Source: Ramicandelaber brevisporus (taxonomy: Eukaryota > Kickxellomycota > Ramicandelaberales > Ramicandelaberaceae). From it: 21,065 nt of DNA. The notes beneath the pieces are model-generated. The model did not search any database, was not told the DNA's origin, and worked only from the letters and a program-made list of their open reading frames with translations. Made by a program: the position numbers and the translations under genes. Shown here piece after piece: positions 14,706-21,065 of the stretch. Within the stretch, counting starts at the first letter, position 1. The number at the start of each line of letters is the position of its first letter. Location: the NCBI GenBank assembly GCA_025201865.1, contig MU602673.1, forward strand, positions 8,471 through 29,535, read 5' to 3'.

Positions 14706-17540
14706 TTAACGTAGCTGAGGTAACGTTAAGGACTCTGAGTCAGAGCCAGGATTGGTGATGCCCGTGCTACTACTGCTAATGTTACTGCTACTAACGCCAC
14801 CACTGCCGCCGCCAACGGCATATCGCTCAAGCCGATTTTTCCGTCCGGCATTCTTCTTTGACGGAGGGAAGATGTCCCATAGCCTCAGGGTTTCATCTGG
14901 AGCTGCCGTTGCCACCGTTTGCCCATCTGGCGACATGGCCATGTAAAGCACACGAGCGCGGTGGCTCCTCAGGTGCACTAGCTGCTTCATGTCCGGATAT
15001 CTCCACACTGAGATGCTGTTGTCATTGTACCCGTGAGTCGAAATGAGCTCCTGTGAAGTTCGTGACCAGCCAATGTTGCACACTTGAGCTGTCGTCTTTG
15101 TAACACTGCGGCAGCTGCCAGTTGTGATGGCGTCCCACATTCGAATCGTCTTATCGGTAGTACCTCCTCCAGAAGCCAGGACGCCGCTTTCGTGGGGGCT
15201 CCAATCAATAGCCTTGATGCCACCGTCATGGCCCTTGAGATCATGCAACGGCATCACTGATAGCCGCGAAGTGCCACTGCTGCCAGGGCCAGCGAGGTTA
15301 GACTTGAGAGCGCGATGGTCATAAATGTGAACAGAATTATCGTTTGATGCGGTTGCAAGATATGAGCCGAGCGACGTGCCCGTCGAATTCCATTTTATGC
15401 CACAAACTTCGTCAGTGTGAGCCTCGAAGCGCAGTTGATAGTGCTCCGGTGCTCGTACATCGCGGTATGCTACAATCTTGTCGCGGCTGCTAGTGCACAA
15501 TACGTGGTCACGCCAGGCCATTGCGCCAACGCGATCAGAGTGGCCGGTCATGGTGCGAACACATCGCTGCTTGGTCACATCCCACAGCTGCACGACCCCA
15601 GACGATGAACCGATGGCCAGGTGCGATCCTCGCTGCATCCATGAGACACTCGTCACAATCTTTGGGCCATTGCTTGGCATCGCTGTTCGGTCGTTGCTGC
15701 TGATATCAGCCAGCAGGGAAACAGTGGCAGTTGTAGCATCCCACAAATACACCTTGTCGACTAAACCAACAGCAATGACGTTAGTTTTTGACCAGTCCAG
15801 CAGGTTGAGATAAAAGTTGTCGACAATACTTGGTGCATCCAGAATGCGAACTGGTGATCTGCGGAATATGCGCGGCGCTGGTCGAGATGTGAGCATCAGC
15901 TGGCGAGTGCTGGGAAGTAATGGGCTTTGGGAGTATCTAGAGTGTGTCGGAGAATCCAGAATAGTTGGTGCCGAATCAAGACGGCGTCGCTTTGGAGTCG
16001 CTGTAGAAAATGTGAGCAGGTTGCTGCCACTGCTTCCTGAAGCTGATTGGGGAGGTGATGATGGCGGAGGCGAGCCCAGCGAGCTTTCAGCGGCACGGAG
16101 CGGCAAAGCAAACGCGGATGCAAAATCGAAGAGGTCATGAGCCGTGCTGTTGCCTGCACTATGAGCTCGAGCATTGAGAGCCCCAACTACGCCAGTGGGT
16201 CCCGAGAATGTCGCTGGGAGCGAAGGTAGCAGTGGCGGGGATGGCATGAGCGGAAGTGGAGGAGGTTCACCGAGAAGATTTACGCTTGTATCAGGAGCTG
16301 CGGGTGTGGCTGCGACTCCAAAAAGCTCCGAGCGGATGGCAGATGAGTAGATTCGATGGATGTCATCTGTAGCGGCAAACAGCAGGTCATTGGCATTCAG
16401 ATCCGTTGCACCGCCGTCGCCAGAGTCAAGAGTATCGTGGCCAGAATCAATATCTATAGCTGGCTGTATCCTACGACGTCTTGCCGATTGAGCTCCACGA
16501 GTTGGCGATTGTGGTGGAGACGACGGAACAGCCAGTTCGTCAGCTGAACTTCCACCACCGCCGCCGCCGCCGCCGCCAATACTGCCGCTTGCAATGGACA
16601 AAGCACTATCTGGAAACCGGATTTCATGAGCTGGGACTCGAGCTGCACGCAGGGCAAGCGCAGTGTTCGGATGATTGGCAGCTGAGGTAGCAAACGCTGC
16701 GGAAGTGTCAGCTGGAGAGTGTGGCCGTATAGGCAAATATCGATCACCATATGTCATTTCTCTAGTCGCGGACAACAGTGGCGACCCGATGTGAGCTGGA
16801 GCTGGCGACATTTGTCGAGCGCGTCGGCGCGGTGTCACCAATCCGCGTGGCGGTGACATTGACGGAGACAGGCGTGGCGAGAGGGGCGGCAGTGGAGGCA
16901 CTGGAGGCGGTGACGATGCCGGCGCCGAGATTGGATATGGCAGCGGCAATCTCGATATCGAGTGTTGTGGTTGCGGCAAAGAACGTGGAAGAGGAAGAGG
17001 CTGTTCGATCGGCTGTACAGGCAGTTGGCGCCGCTGACTTTGTCGCATCATAGCGCTGGCTCTGTTGGCCTCAATGCTTGAAGAATCGACAGTGTCACTC
17101 TCCTGAGCTGACCCACTGACACGGTTCGCAGGCAACCCCGGTGTTTCCACGCTGTGATCTGAGGATCGCTGCATCGTGGTGGCAGATGCTGTTGCTGTAT
17201 CTGTGGCAACGTTGCGCCGATCACGGCGTGTGCGTCGCCCAGATGTCTCTGTAGATAGCGATTCTGATACAACCGCGGCTGACGATATCGTTGTAACAGA
17301 TGCTGGCGGTGCTGTGGCATCCTGGGATGCGTGGACAGCCGCCGCCCGATGCCGTGCTGGCCGTGTTGAACGGGTTTGACGCTGCTGTCGCTCTTGCTCT
17401 GGTTGGTCATCTTCGGACTGCATGGCTTGGTCTCTTTGCTGCTGTCGTGTCTGCCTTGTTCGCTGTGTCCGCTGTGTCCGCTGTGTCCGCTGCGTCCGCT
17501 GCGTCGTTGGCGTCCGTCGCTGCTGTGTATCGTCGGTCAT
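14706..17540 (-). CDS. APC/C activator of the Cdc20/Cdh1 (fizzy/fizzy-related) family
   Basis: This substrate-recruiting WD40 coactivator of the anaphase-promoting complex has 944 residues, against about 500-600 usually. The C-terminal third is a typical propeller, preceded by VRILDAPSIVDNFYLNLLDWS-like sequence around residue 574. Family signatures include YLWDA, GHSDRVGAMAW, DEVCGIKW, ASGGGTTDKTIRMWD, STHGYNDNSISVW and MSPDGQTVATAAPDETLRLWD. The C-box, GDRYLP, is at 265-270. Wording such as FYLNLLDWS and VGLVDKVYLWD is closer to Cdh1 than Cdc20. The N-terminal ~560 residues are disordered, with TQR repeats near the start, Pro-rich tracts and a nine-Gly run. The chain ends PQLR rather than the usual Ile-Arg. 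ATG 17540 is the first Met in the frame; upstream extension would need a TTG. Confidence 0.93.
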   Translation of the reverse strand: MTDDTQQRRTPTTQRTQRTQRTQRTQRTRQTRQQQRDQAMQSEDDQPEQERQQRQTRSTRPARHRAAAVHASQDATAPPASVTTISSAAVVSESLSTETSGRRTRRDRRNVATDTATASATTMQRSSDHSVETPGLPANRVSGSAQESDTVDSSSIEANRASAMMRQSQRRQLPVQPIEQPLPLPRSLPQPQHSISRLPLPYPISAPASSPPPVPPLPPLSPRLSPSMSPPRGLVTPRRRARQMSPAPAHIGSPLLSATREMTYGDRYLPIRPHSPADTSAAFATSAANHPNTALALRAARVPAHEIRFPDSALSIASGSIGGGGGGGGGSSADELAVPSSPPQSPTRGAQSARRRRIQPAIDIDSGHDTLDSGDGGATDLNANDLLFAATDDIHRIYSSAIRSELFGVAATPAAPDTSVNLLGEPPPLPLMPSPPLLPSLPATFSGPTGVVGALNARAHSAGNSTAHDLFDFASAFALPLRAAESSLGSPPPSSPPQSASGSSGSNLLTFSTATPKRRRLDSAPTILDSPTHSRYSQSPLLPSTRQLMLTSRPAPRIFRRSPVRILDAPSIVDNFYLNLLDWSKTNVIAVGLVDKVYLWDATTATVSLLADISSNDRTAMPSNGPKIVTSVSWMQRGSHLAIGSSSGVVQLWDVTKQRCVRTMTGHSDRVGAMAWRDHVLCTSSRDKIVAYRDVRAPEHYQLRFEAHTDEVCGIKWNSTGTSLGSYLATASNDNSVHIYDHRALKSNLAGPGSSGTSRLSVMPLHDLKGHDGGIKAIDWSPHESGVLASGGGTTDKTIRMWDAITTGSCRSVTKTTAQVCNIGWSRTSQELISTHGYNDNSISVWRYPDMKQLVHLRSHRARVLYMAMSPDGQTVATAAPDETLRLWDIFPPSKKNAGRKNRLERYAVGGGSGGVSSSNISSSSTGITNPGSDSESLTLPQLR
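17461..17505 (-). repeat. Nonanucleotide repeat encoding Thr-Gln-Arg
   Basis: Five 9-bp units occur here: three CGCTGTGTC, then two CGCTGCGTC on the + strand. They lie inside the N-terminus of the APC/C activator and encode the TQR tripeptide repeat. The third-position and first-position differences between the two blocks show partial divergence of the array. Confidence 0.9.
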
Positions 17541-17775
17541 CTTGCTGAGGCGGAGATGTTCGTCGTGGTAACTATCGCAAAACGGGATTGTCGAGTCAAG
17601 AGGGCAGGCTGTTGTTGGTGTTGATGAGAATGAGAGTTGTTCTTGCTGCCAACCAGCAGTCGGTGTTTGTTTACAGTACCGAATACTCTCTCCCTCTCCC
17701 TCTCTGTGTGTGTGTATCAATTTGTGTGTACCTTTTTATTGCTTTTTTCTTTGAGTTCCTTTGTGAGCAGGTCGT
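17541..17775. promoter_or_regulatory. Divergent promoter of APC/C activator and TORC2 subunit genes
   Basis: A 235-bp spacer separates two divergent ATGs and must serve both genes. It holds a CTCTCCC/GTGTGTGT simple-sequence tract at about 17690-17716 and a T-rich stretch before the plus-strand start. No clear TATA box is visible. Confidence 0.5.
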
Positions 17776-17787
17776 ATGAACGCAAAT

Positions 17788-17860
<73 letters not shown>

Positions 17861-18498
17861 TGTATGCAGGTCCCGGTTGGTCTCAGCTCGCGCAGTGCCT
17901 CGAAGAGCTCTTTGTTGGTCCACAGCAATTCTTGACTGTTGAGCAGCTGAACTCTATTGTAAAAGAGTTGATCGCTACGGCTGGTGCTCAGGCAGTTGCA
18001 GAGCATGCCGACAGCATCGTTGTGACAGGGATAGCCACAATAAACCGCCGCATTGCTCAGATAACCAATGACGCCAGGCTACTACCACGCCTAGCCGAGA
18101 TATGGACATTCTTCTTGGGGAGCACAGTGCCATATCTCGAAGGCACCTATCTTCCACTCAGACATGCAACTCGAGTGGCCGCATCTTCGGTTGACTCTGC
18201 ACAGTCCCCCTCGGCTACTCATCGCCACCACCACCAACCACATGTGTTTGACATTTACAGGCTGGCATTGAGGCGATTCAGAGACATGGTGTTAGTACCG
18301 TTGTTGCCGAGAGTAGAGGCTGCTCTCCCCGGCTACTTTTCATCATCGGCTGCAATCACAGCGCCATCTACCTATCAAATGAATATCGGCCGATTGTTTC
18401 AAATGGTGTGTTTATTGTCTGGACTGCGAGTTCAAGATCAGGCAAAAGACGATTTAGAACGATTAGTCTACACTATAGGCATTAAGATATCAAGATAA
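17776..18498 (+). CDS. HbrB/Bit61/PROTOR-like TORC2 subunit
   Basis: This is probably the non-catalytic TOR complex 2 subunit equivalent to yeast Bit61/Bit2 and mammalian PROTOR (PRR5). TORC2 acts at the plasma membrane on AGC kinases, actin and lipid homeostasis. The 240-residue product is short for fungal members, which carry long extra regions. After MNAN come 24 glutamines (5-28). The recognisable HbrB-type core follows: a helical segment around 36-70, LAEIWTFFLGSTVPYLEG near 106-123 with LPLR after it, FDIYRLALRRFRDMVLVPLL at about 158-177, and a final helix near 203-235. A Ser/His-rich loop (138-156) separates the halves. Recognition rests on the W-x-F...LP-x-LE...RRFRD pattern by eye, so a profile search is needed to settle it. 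ATG 17776 directly precedes the polyQ run. Confidence 0.72.
17788..17859 (+). repeat. CAA/CAG polyglutamine tract (24 codons)
   Basis: Eleven alternating CAA/CAG codons are followed by CAG, CAA, ten uninterrupted CAG codons (17827-17856) and CAA. The tract encodes residues 5-28 of the TORC2 subunit. The pure CAG stretch is the part most likely to vary in length between strains. Confidence 0.97.
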
Positions 18499-18567
18499 GA
18501 AGCATCACTTGTTATTTTATTTTTTAAAAAAATGTAAAAATAGTAATCAATAATTCAATTAGCGATT
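18499..18567. terminator. Shared 3' region of convergent TORC2-subunit and EFM7 genes
   Basis: Sixty-nine AT-rich base pairs separate the two convergent stop codons. T- and A-runs (TTTTATTTTTTAAAAAAAT type) could provide 3'-end signals on both strands. Overlapping 3' ends are expected. Confidence 0.45.
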
Positions 18568-19317
18568 CTACTTCCAAGTCATCTTAAATCCATGCACGGT
18601 CGATCTAACTGTTCTGTCACCTTTATCTTCTTCAAACTGAGGTGTTCCAATCTTTTCTGTAATTTTCTCCACTTTAAACTCAAACTCTTCCTGCGCAATT
18701 TTAAGGAAATCGTTGTCTTTATCAGCCAAGTGTGGTCGATGATGTGAAAAGTAAATGTATGCAGCTCCATCCGCTGCCAGTGTGTTGACGCATGTTCGCA
18801 AAAGTGCTCGATGCTCCGAAAAGTTAAACACCAAATCGCACATTATAATCACATCAAACAGATTGCCGCCGTTGCATCCCAATAAATCAGCTACACTGCT
18901 GCCCCATCTGTGTCCTCGGACATGCACATTGCTGTAGCCTTGCAAGTTTGCGTTGACATTGAGGGTTATGTTATTGAGTAGAATCTGATCGGGATAGTCG
19001 CTAATAACTACAGTCGATGCGCCGTTCAGAGCACATGTGATGGATGGCAGCGCTGCACCAGCGCCGAGCTCGAGAACTGACCGACCCTGAACAAGCTCTG
19101 GCTGCTGGTCAATTTCTTTTGCCAGGACACAAGCACCGTTCCACAGCACGTGAGCCCAAAGTGGGTGGTTTCCAACTATGCTGAGCTTGATCTCGCTCGC
19201 CTGGCCGCCACTGACGTCCCGAACAAAGATCCGCTGCTGTGGAGGTGGTGGCTGAGAGATTGCAAACTCCTCTGGCTCATCGAACATGCCTTGAAAGTCG
19301 ACCTCTTCTTCCGCCAT
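18568..19317 (-). CDS. EFM7: EFM7/Nnt1-type eEF1A N-terminal and lysine methyltransferase
   Basis: This is a seven-beta-strand, SAM-dependent methyltransferase. In yeast, Efm7 methylates eEF1A at its N-terminal glycine and the adjacent lysine. The 249-residue product is close to the yeast length of about 260. Family features are NHPLWAHVLWNGA at 50-62, SAM motif I VLELGAGAALPS at 81-92, the acidic loop VVISDYPD at 103-110, post-II FDVIIMCDLVFNFSEH at 154-169 and SHHRP at 191-195. PQFEEDKGDRTVRSTVHGF near the C-terminus also matches the family. ATG 19315-19317 follows an A-rich, purine-only leader on the coding strand. A transposon-like element begins 56 bp upstream, so the native promoter is displaced or supplied by the element. 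Confidence 0.93.
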   Translation of the reverse strand: MAEEEVDFQGMFDEPEEFAISQPPPPQQRIFVRDVSGGQASEIKLSIVGNHPLWAHVLWNGACVLAKEIDQQPELVQGRSVLELGAGAALPSITCALNGASTVVISDYPDQILLNNITLNVNANLQGYSNVHVRGHRWGSSVADLLGCNGGNLFDVIIMCDLVFNFSEHRALLRTCVNTLAADGAAYIYFSHHRPHLADKDNDFLKIAQEEFEFKVEKITEKIGTPQFEEDKGDRTVRSTVHGFKMTWK

Positions 19318-19365
19318 TTTTTCTTCTTCTTTTCCTTTCGTTTGGATTTTTTGTTGGATTTATTG

Positions 19366-19373
19366 GATGTGGG
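19366..19373. repeat. Left 8-bp target-site duplication (GATGTGGG)
   Basis: GATGTGGG directly abuts the left end of the element at 19374 and is repeated exactly at 20060-20067 next to its right end. Perfect flanking 8-bp duplications are the footprint of hAT-type insertion. Confidence 0.88.
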
Positions 19374-20059
19374 TAGGGCTAAAAATCGAGGGGCTTCGAG
19401 TGCGCATACTTTTTTCTCTTATGTATGCGCAAATTTGATGCTCCCGGAGGCAAAAAAAATCGTTTGAAATTCAATATCGCTGTTTTCTCACTAGTAATGG
19501 TTACTTTATTATTGAAGTATGCGGGGGTAGCTAGTCTCTGCGGTTCCACTGGTCCATAGCTCGTCTCGATCGGTGAACAACTTCTTCACAAACTGATCAG
19601 CAGAACGAGTGCTCATCTCGACTTTTATGCGACTTTCTATTTCGACGAATTTTTTGTCGGCCAGCCAACGCATGGTGAGAGTCCATGGAGCGTGCTATTC
19701 GGTCAATTTGTTTCGGCCATTTCGACAAAAAAGTTATTTCGTGGCAATTGTCTGAGGCGGGTTGTGACCTCCTAGTGAATCCGCAACTGGCGCATACTTT
19801 TTCTAAGTGCTTTGCAAAACTCGAAACTCAACTTCGACAGCAAAAGTGTATGTGTGGCACCTCCGCCAACCCTATCATGCTGTATCAATATGGATAGCCT
19901 GACTTCTGAACTTTGCGCATACATGGAGTTTGAAGTGAGGTTGATCACAAAAAAATAATACATCTACTATTGACAACTTTTTCGATGCCATTTTCAATAG
20001 GAATTCTTGCTATTGCAGCGCATACTTCAAGTATGTACCCCCGAAAATTTTTAGCCCTA
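19374..20059. mobile_element. Non-autonomous hAT-like DNA transposon (MITE), 686 bp
   Basis: The ends are perfect 13-bp inverted repeats: TAGGGCTAAAAAT at 19374-19386 and its complement at 20047-20059. After a short gap both ends continue with a CG-GGGG-like stretch. An exact 8-bp duplication, GATGTGGG, flanks the element at 19366-19373 and 20060-20067. Eight-bp duplications and TIRs beginning with TAGGG fit the hAT superfamily. Five perfect GCGCATAC octamers in either orientation (19402, 19423, 19790, 19915, 20028) look like subterminal transposase-binding repeats. The longest ATG frame inside is 70 codons with no recognisable transposase, so the element must depend on a transposase elsewhere. 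It lies just upstream of EFM7. Superfamily is inferred; the TIR and duplication are directly visible. Confidence 0.85.
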
Positions 20060-20067
20060 GATGTGGG
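20060..20067. repeat. Right 8-bp target-site duplication (GATGTGGG)
   Basis: This is an exact copy of the left-flanking octamer, immediately after the right terminal inverted repeat. See the element at 19374-20059. Confidence 0.88.
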
Positions 20068-20128
20068 CAAATTCGCTTGGGTCCAGAGAAATAAGAAAAC
20101 AGACACAAAACGATTTAAAACATAAAGT

Positions 20129-20655
20129 CTAGGCAAAGAACACATCATTTAGAGATGAGACTGCACTGGCAGCCATGTCGCGTTGCTGAAGATGAACTTG
20201 ATGAAGCATTAACAGCCACGAGCCACTGCTATCGACTAAACGTCGCAAGTGTCCAACGGCGAGACTATCGCTAGTTCCAACACCCTAGCCCATTTCACCC
20301 AGCCAACACATCGCGGAGAACATACATCCGCCACCTCCACGAGCACGTCCTTCAGCATTCTGGCACGCATTCTGCTGCAGCACGATGCGCGATGGAGACG
20401 CACCGTGCTGCGCTTGATTGAGTAGATGGGTGCGCGGAGAAGAGAGCTCACCACAAGTGTCGACACACGTTGACACTTTTTAAGAGTGAGAGATGGAGGA
20501 CTTGAGTTGGCACTACCCAGCAAGGGGGGGAGGAAGACATGCCGACTCCAAGCGGCACTTGTGTGTGTTCCCACAGGTACTATCGGTCTGACTGGTTGCA
20601 TGAACACCTGTGTCAGCCAGACGGATATCTCTACCTCGCCTCTTCCCAGCGGCAT
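20129..20655 (-). CDS. Tentative intron-containing gene, C-terminal exons (5' end unresolved)
   Basis: On the minus strand a 51-codon frame from 20284 to TAG 20129-20131 has protein-like composition and ends SAVSSLNDVFFA. Just upstream, GTATGT at 20320-20325 (a strong fungal 5' splice site) and a CTAG acceptor would define a 41-nt intron at 20285-20325. Removing it joins this exon in frame to an open frame extending to at least ATG 20655; the joined product would be about 161 residues from that ATG. The junction reads VLVEVAD-GVGTSDSLAV. The upstream half is less convincing, and further introns may exist. The product family is not recognised. Position supports it: without the transposon, its stop would lie about 117 bp from the EFM7 start, typical of this compact genome. 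A chance frame or pseudogene remains possible. Confidence 0.35.
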
Positions 20656-21065
20656 GTTCCATCTGTTCCCCTCTCTCTTGGTTCGTCCCTCCTCCGCTGG
20701 CTTTCTCCCCCACCTCTTTCTTGCTGTCGTTGGTCGCTGGTTGTCATTAAGTGAAGGTGGTTGCGTTGGCTGTCAGCACCTGTTCCCCTGTTGCTGTCGC
20801 CATGCTATGTTTTTTTTCTTGGTTCGGTTCGGTTCGGTTCTTTTTTTTGGCTATTGCTGCTGTTGCTGTATCCTTCCTTCGGGGAGGTGGACGTGTTTCT
20901 ATATTCCACGCTGCCTCTCTTTGTTAAAACAGTATTCAGATTGGCGGGTCCAAGCGGATTTGCCCATGCGTAAGGCCACGCCTCAAGTTGAGATGAGAAG
21001 TTCGCGAATCTGTCTACCACCGTTTTTCAATCCTCACTTTTGCAGCCAGCAAACACAGACTTTCT
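20656..21065. other. Unassigned right end with simple repeats
   Basis: This is about 410 bp without a supportable gene. It contains GGTTC x4 at 20821-20840 embedded in T-runs, and CT-rich stretches. A minus-strand ATG at 20801-20803 begins MATATGEQ but stops after 18 codons, so it could be a first exon only with a poor splice donor. This may be the 5' part or promoter of the tentative gene at 20129-20655. Confidence 0.4.

Noticed and set aside
17541-17720. 60-residue N-terminal extension of the APC/C activator
   Set aside because: It would begin at TTG, and there is no ATG in frame before 17540.
17788-17859. CRISPR-like or minisatellite array reading of the CAA/CAG run
   Set aside because: It is a polyglutamine codon repeat with no spacers. 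No CRISPR, tRNA or rRNA gene was seen anywhere in the window.
14706-18498. A functional gene cluster linking the APC/C activator and the TORC2 subunit
   Set aside because: Divergent neighbours in a compact genome do not by themselves show shared function, and no motif ties the two.
19685-19897. 70-codon frame inside the transposon-like element
   Set aside because: It has no transposase motif, is too short, and includes the subterminal octamer repeats in its sequence.

Overview
This is a gene-dense eukaryotic window, most likely from an intron-poor fungus. The evidence is a fungal-type single-chain acetyl-CoA carboxylase read in one 7.8-kb uninterrupted frame, an EFM7-type eEF1A methyltransferase and a HbrB/Bit61-type TORC2 subunit. 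An early-diverging, intron-poor lineage (for example Kickxellomycotina-like) would fit, but that placement is inference. Nothing looks bacterial: there are no operons or Shine-Dalgarno sites, and spacers are rich in pyrimidine tracts and microsatellites.

Layout, left to right. A 3'-truncated minus-strand gene of unknown function with a CxxC...CxxC pair runs off the left edge (1-857). A GAA/GAT microsatellite follows, then a minus-strand gene for a predicted secreted, acidic-tailed protein (1206-2030). This gene is divergent from plus-strand glutathione synthetase (2388-3971). After it come a perfect 133-bp-period tandem duplication, a TATA box and an SLC35C2-like nucleotide-sugar/triose-phosphate-transporter-family protein (4434-6125). 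A 726-bp pyrimidine-rich leader precedes ACC1 (6852-14609). ACC1 converges on a minus-strand Cdc20/Cdh1-family APC/C activator (14706-17540), which is divergent from a small polyglutamine-bearing TORC2 subunit (17776-18498). That gene in turn converges on EFM7 (18568-19317).

Upstream of EFM7 lies a 686-bp element (19374-20059) with 13-bp perfect terminal inverted repeats and a perfect 8-bp target-site duplication, the signature of a non-autonomous hAT transposon. It sits between EFM7 and a tentative intron-containing minus-strand gene (final exons within 20129-20655). The last ~400 bp holds only low-complexity sequence and unresolved coding potential.

The recognised genes are housekeeping or regulatory genes on separate promoters: glutathione synthesis, fatty-acid precursor supply, Golgi/ER transport, cell-cycle proteolysis, TOR signalling and translation-factor methylation. 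They do not form a pathway cluster. I see no convincing new multi-gene system. The most notable items are the hAT-like element in the EFM7 promoter, the recent duplication of the glutathione synthetase/transporter spacer, the very long N-terminal extension of the APC/C activator, and a likely Snf1/AMPK site in ACC1.
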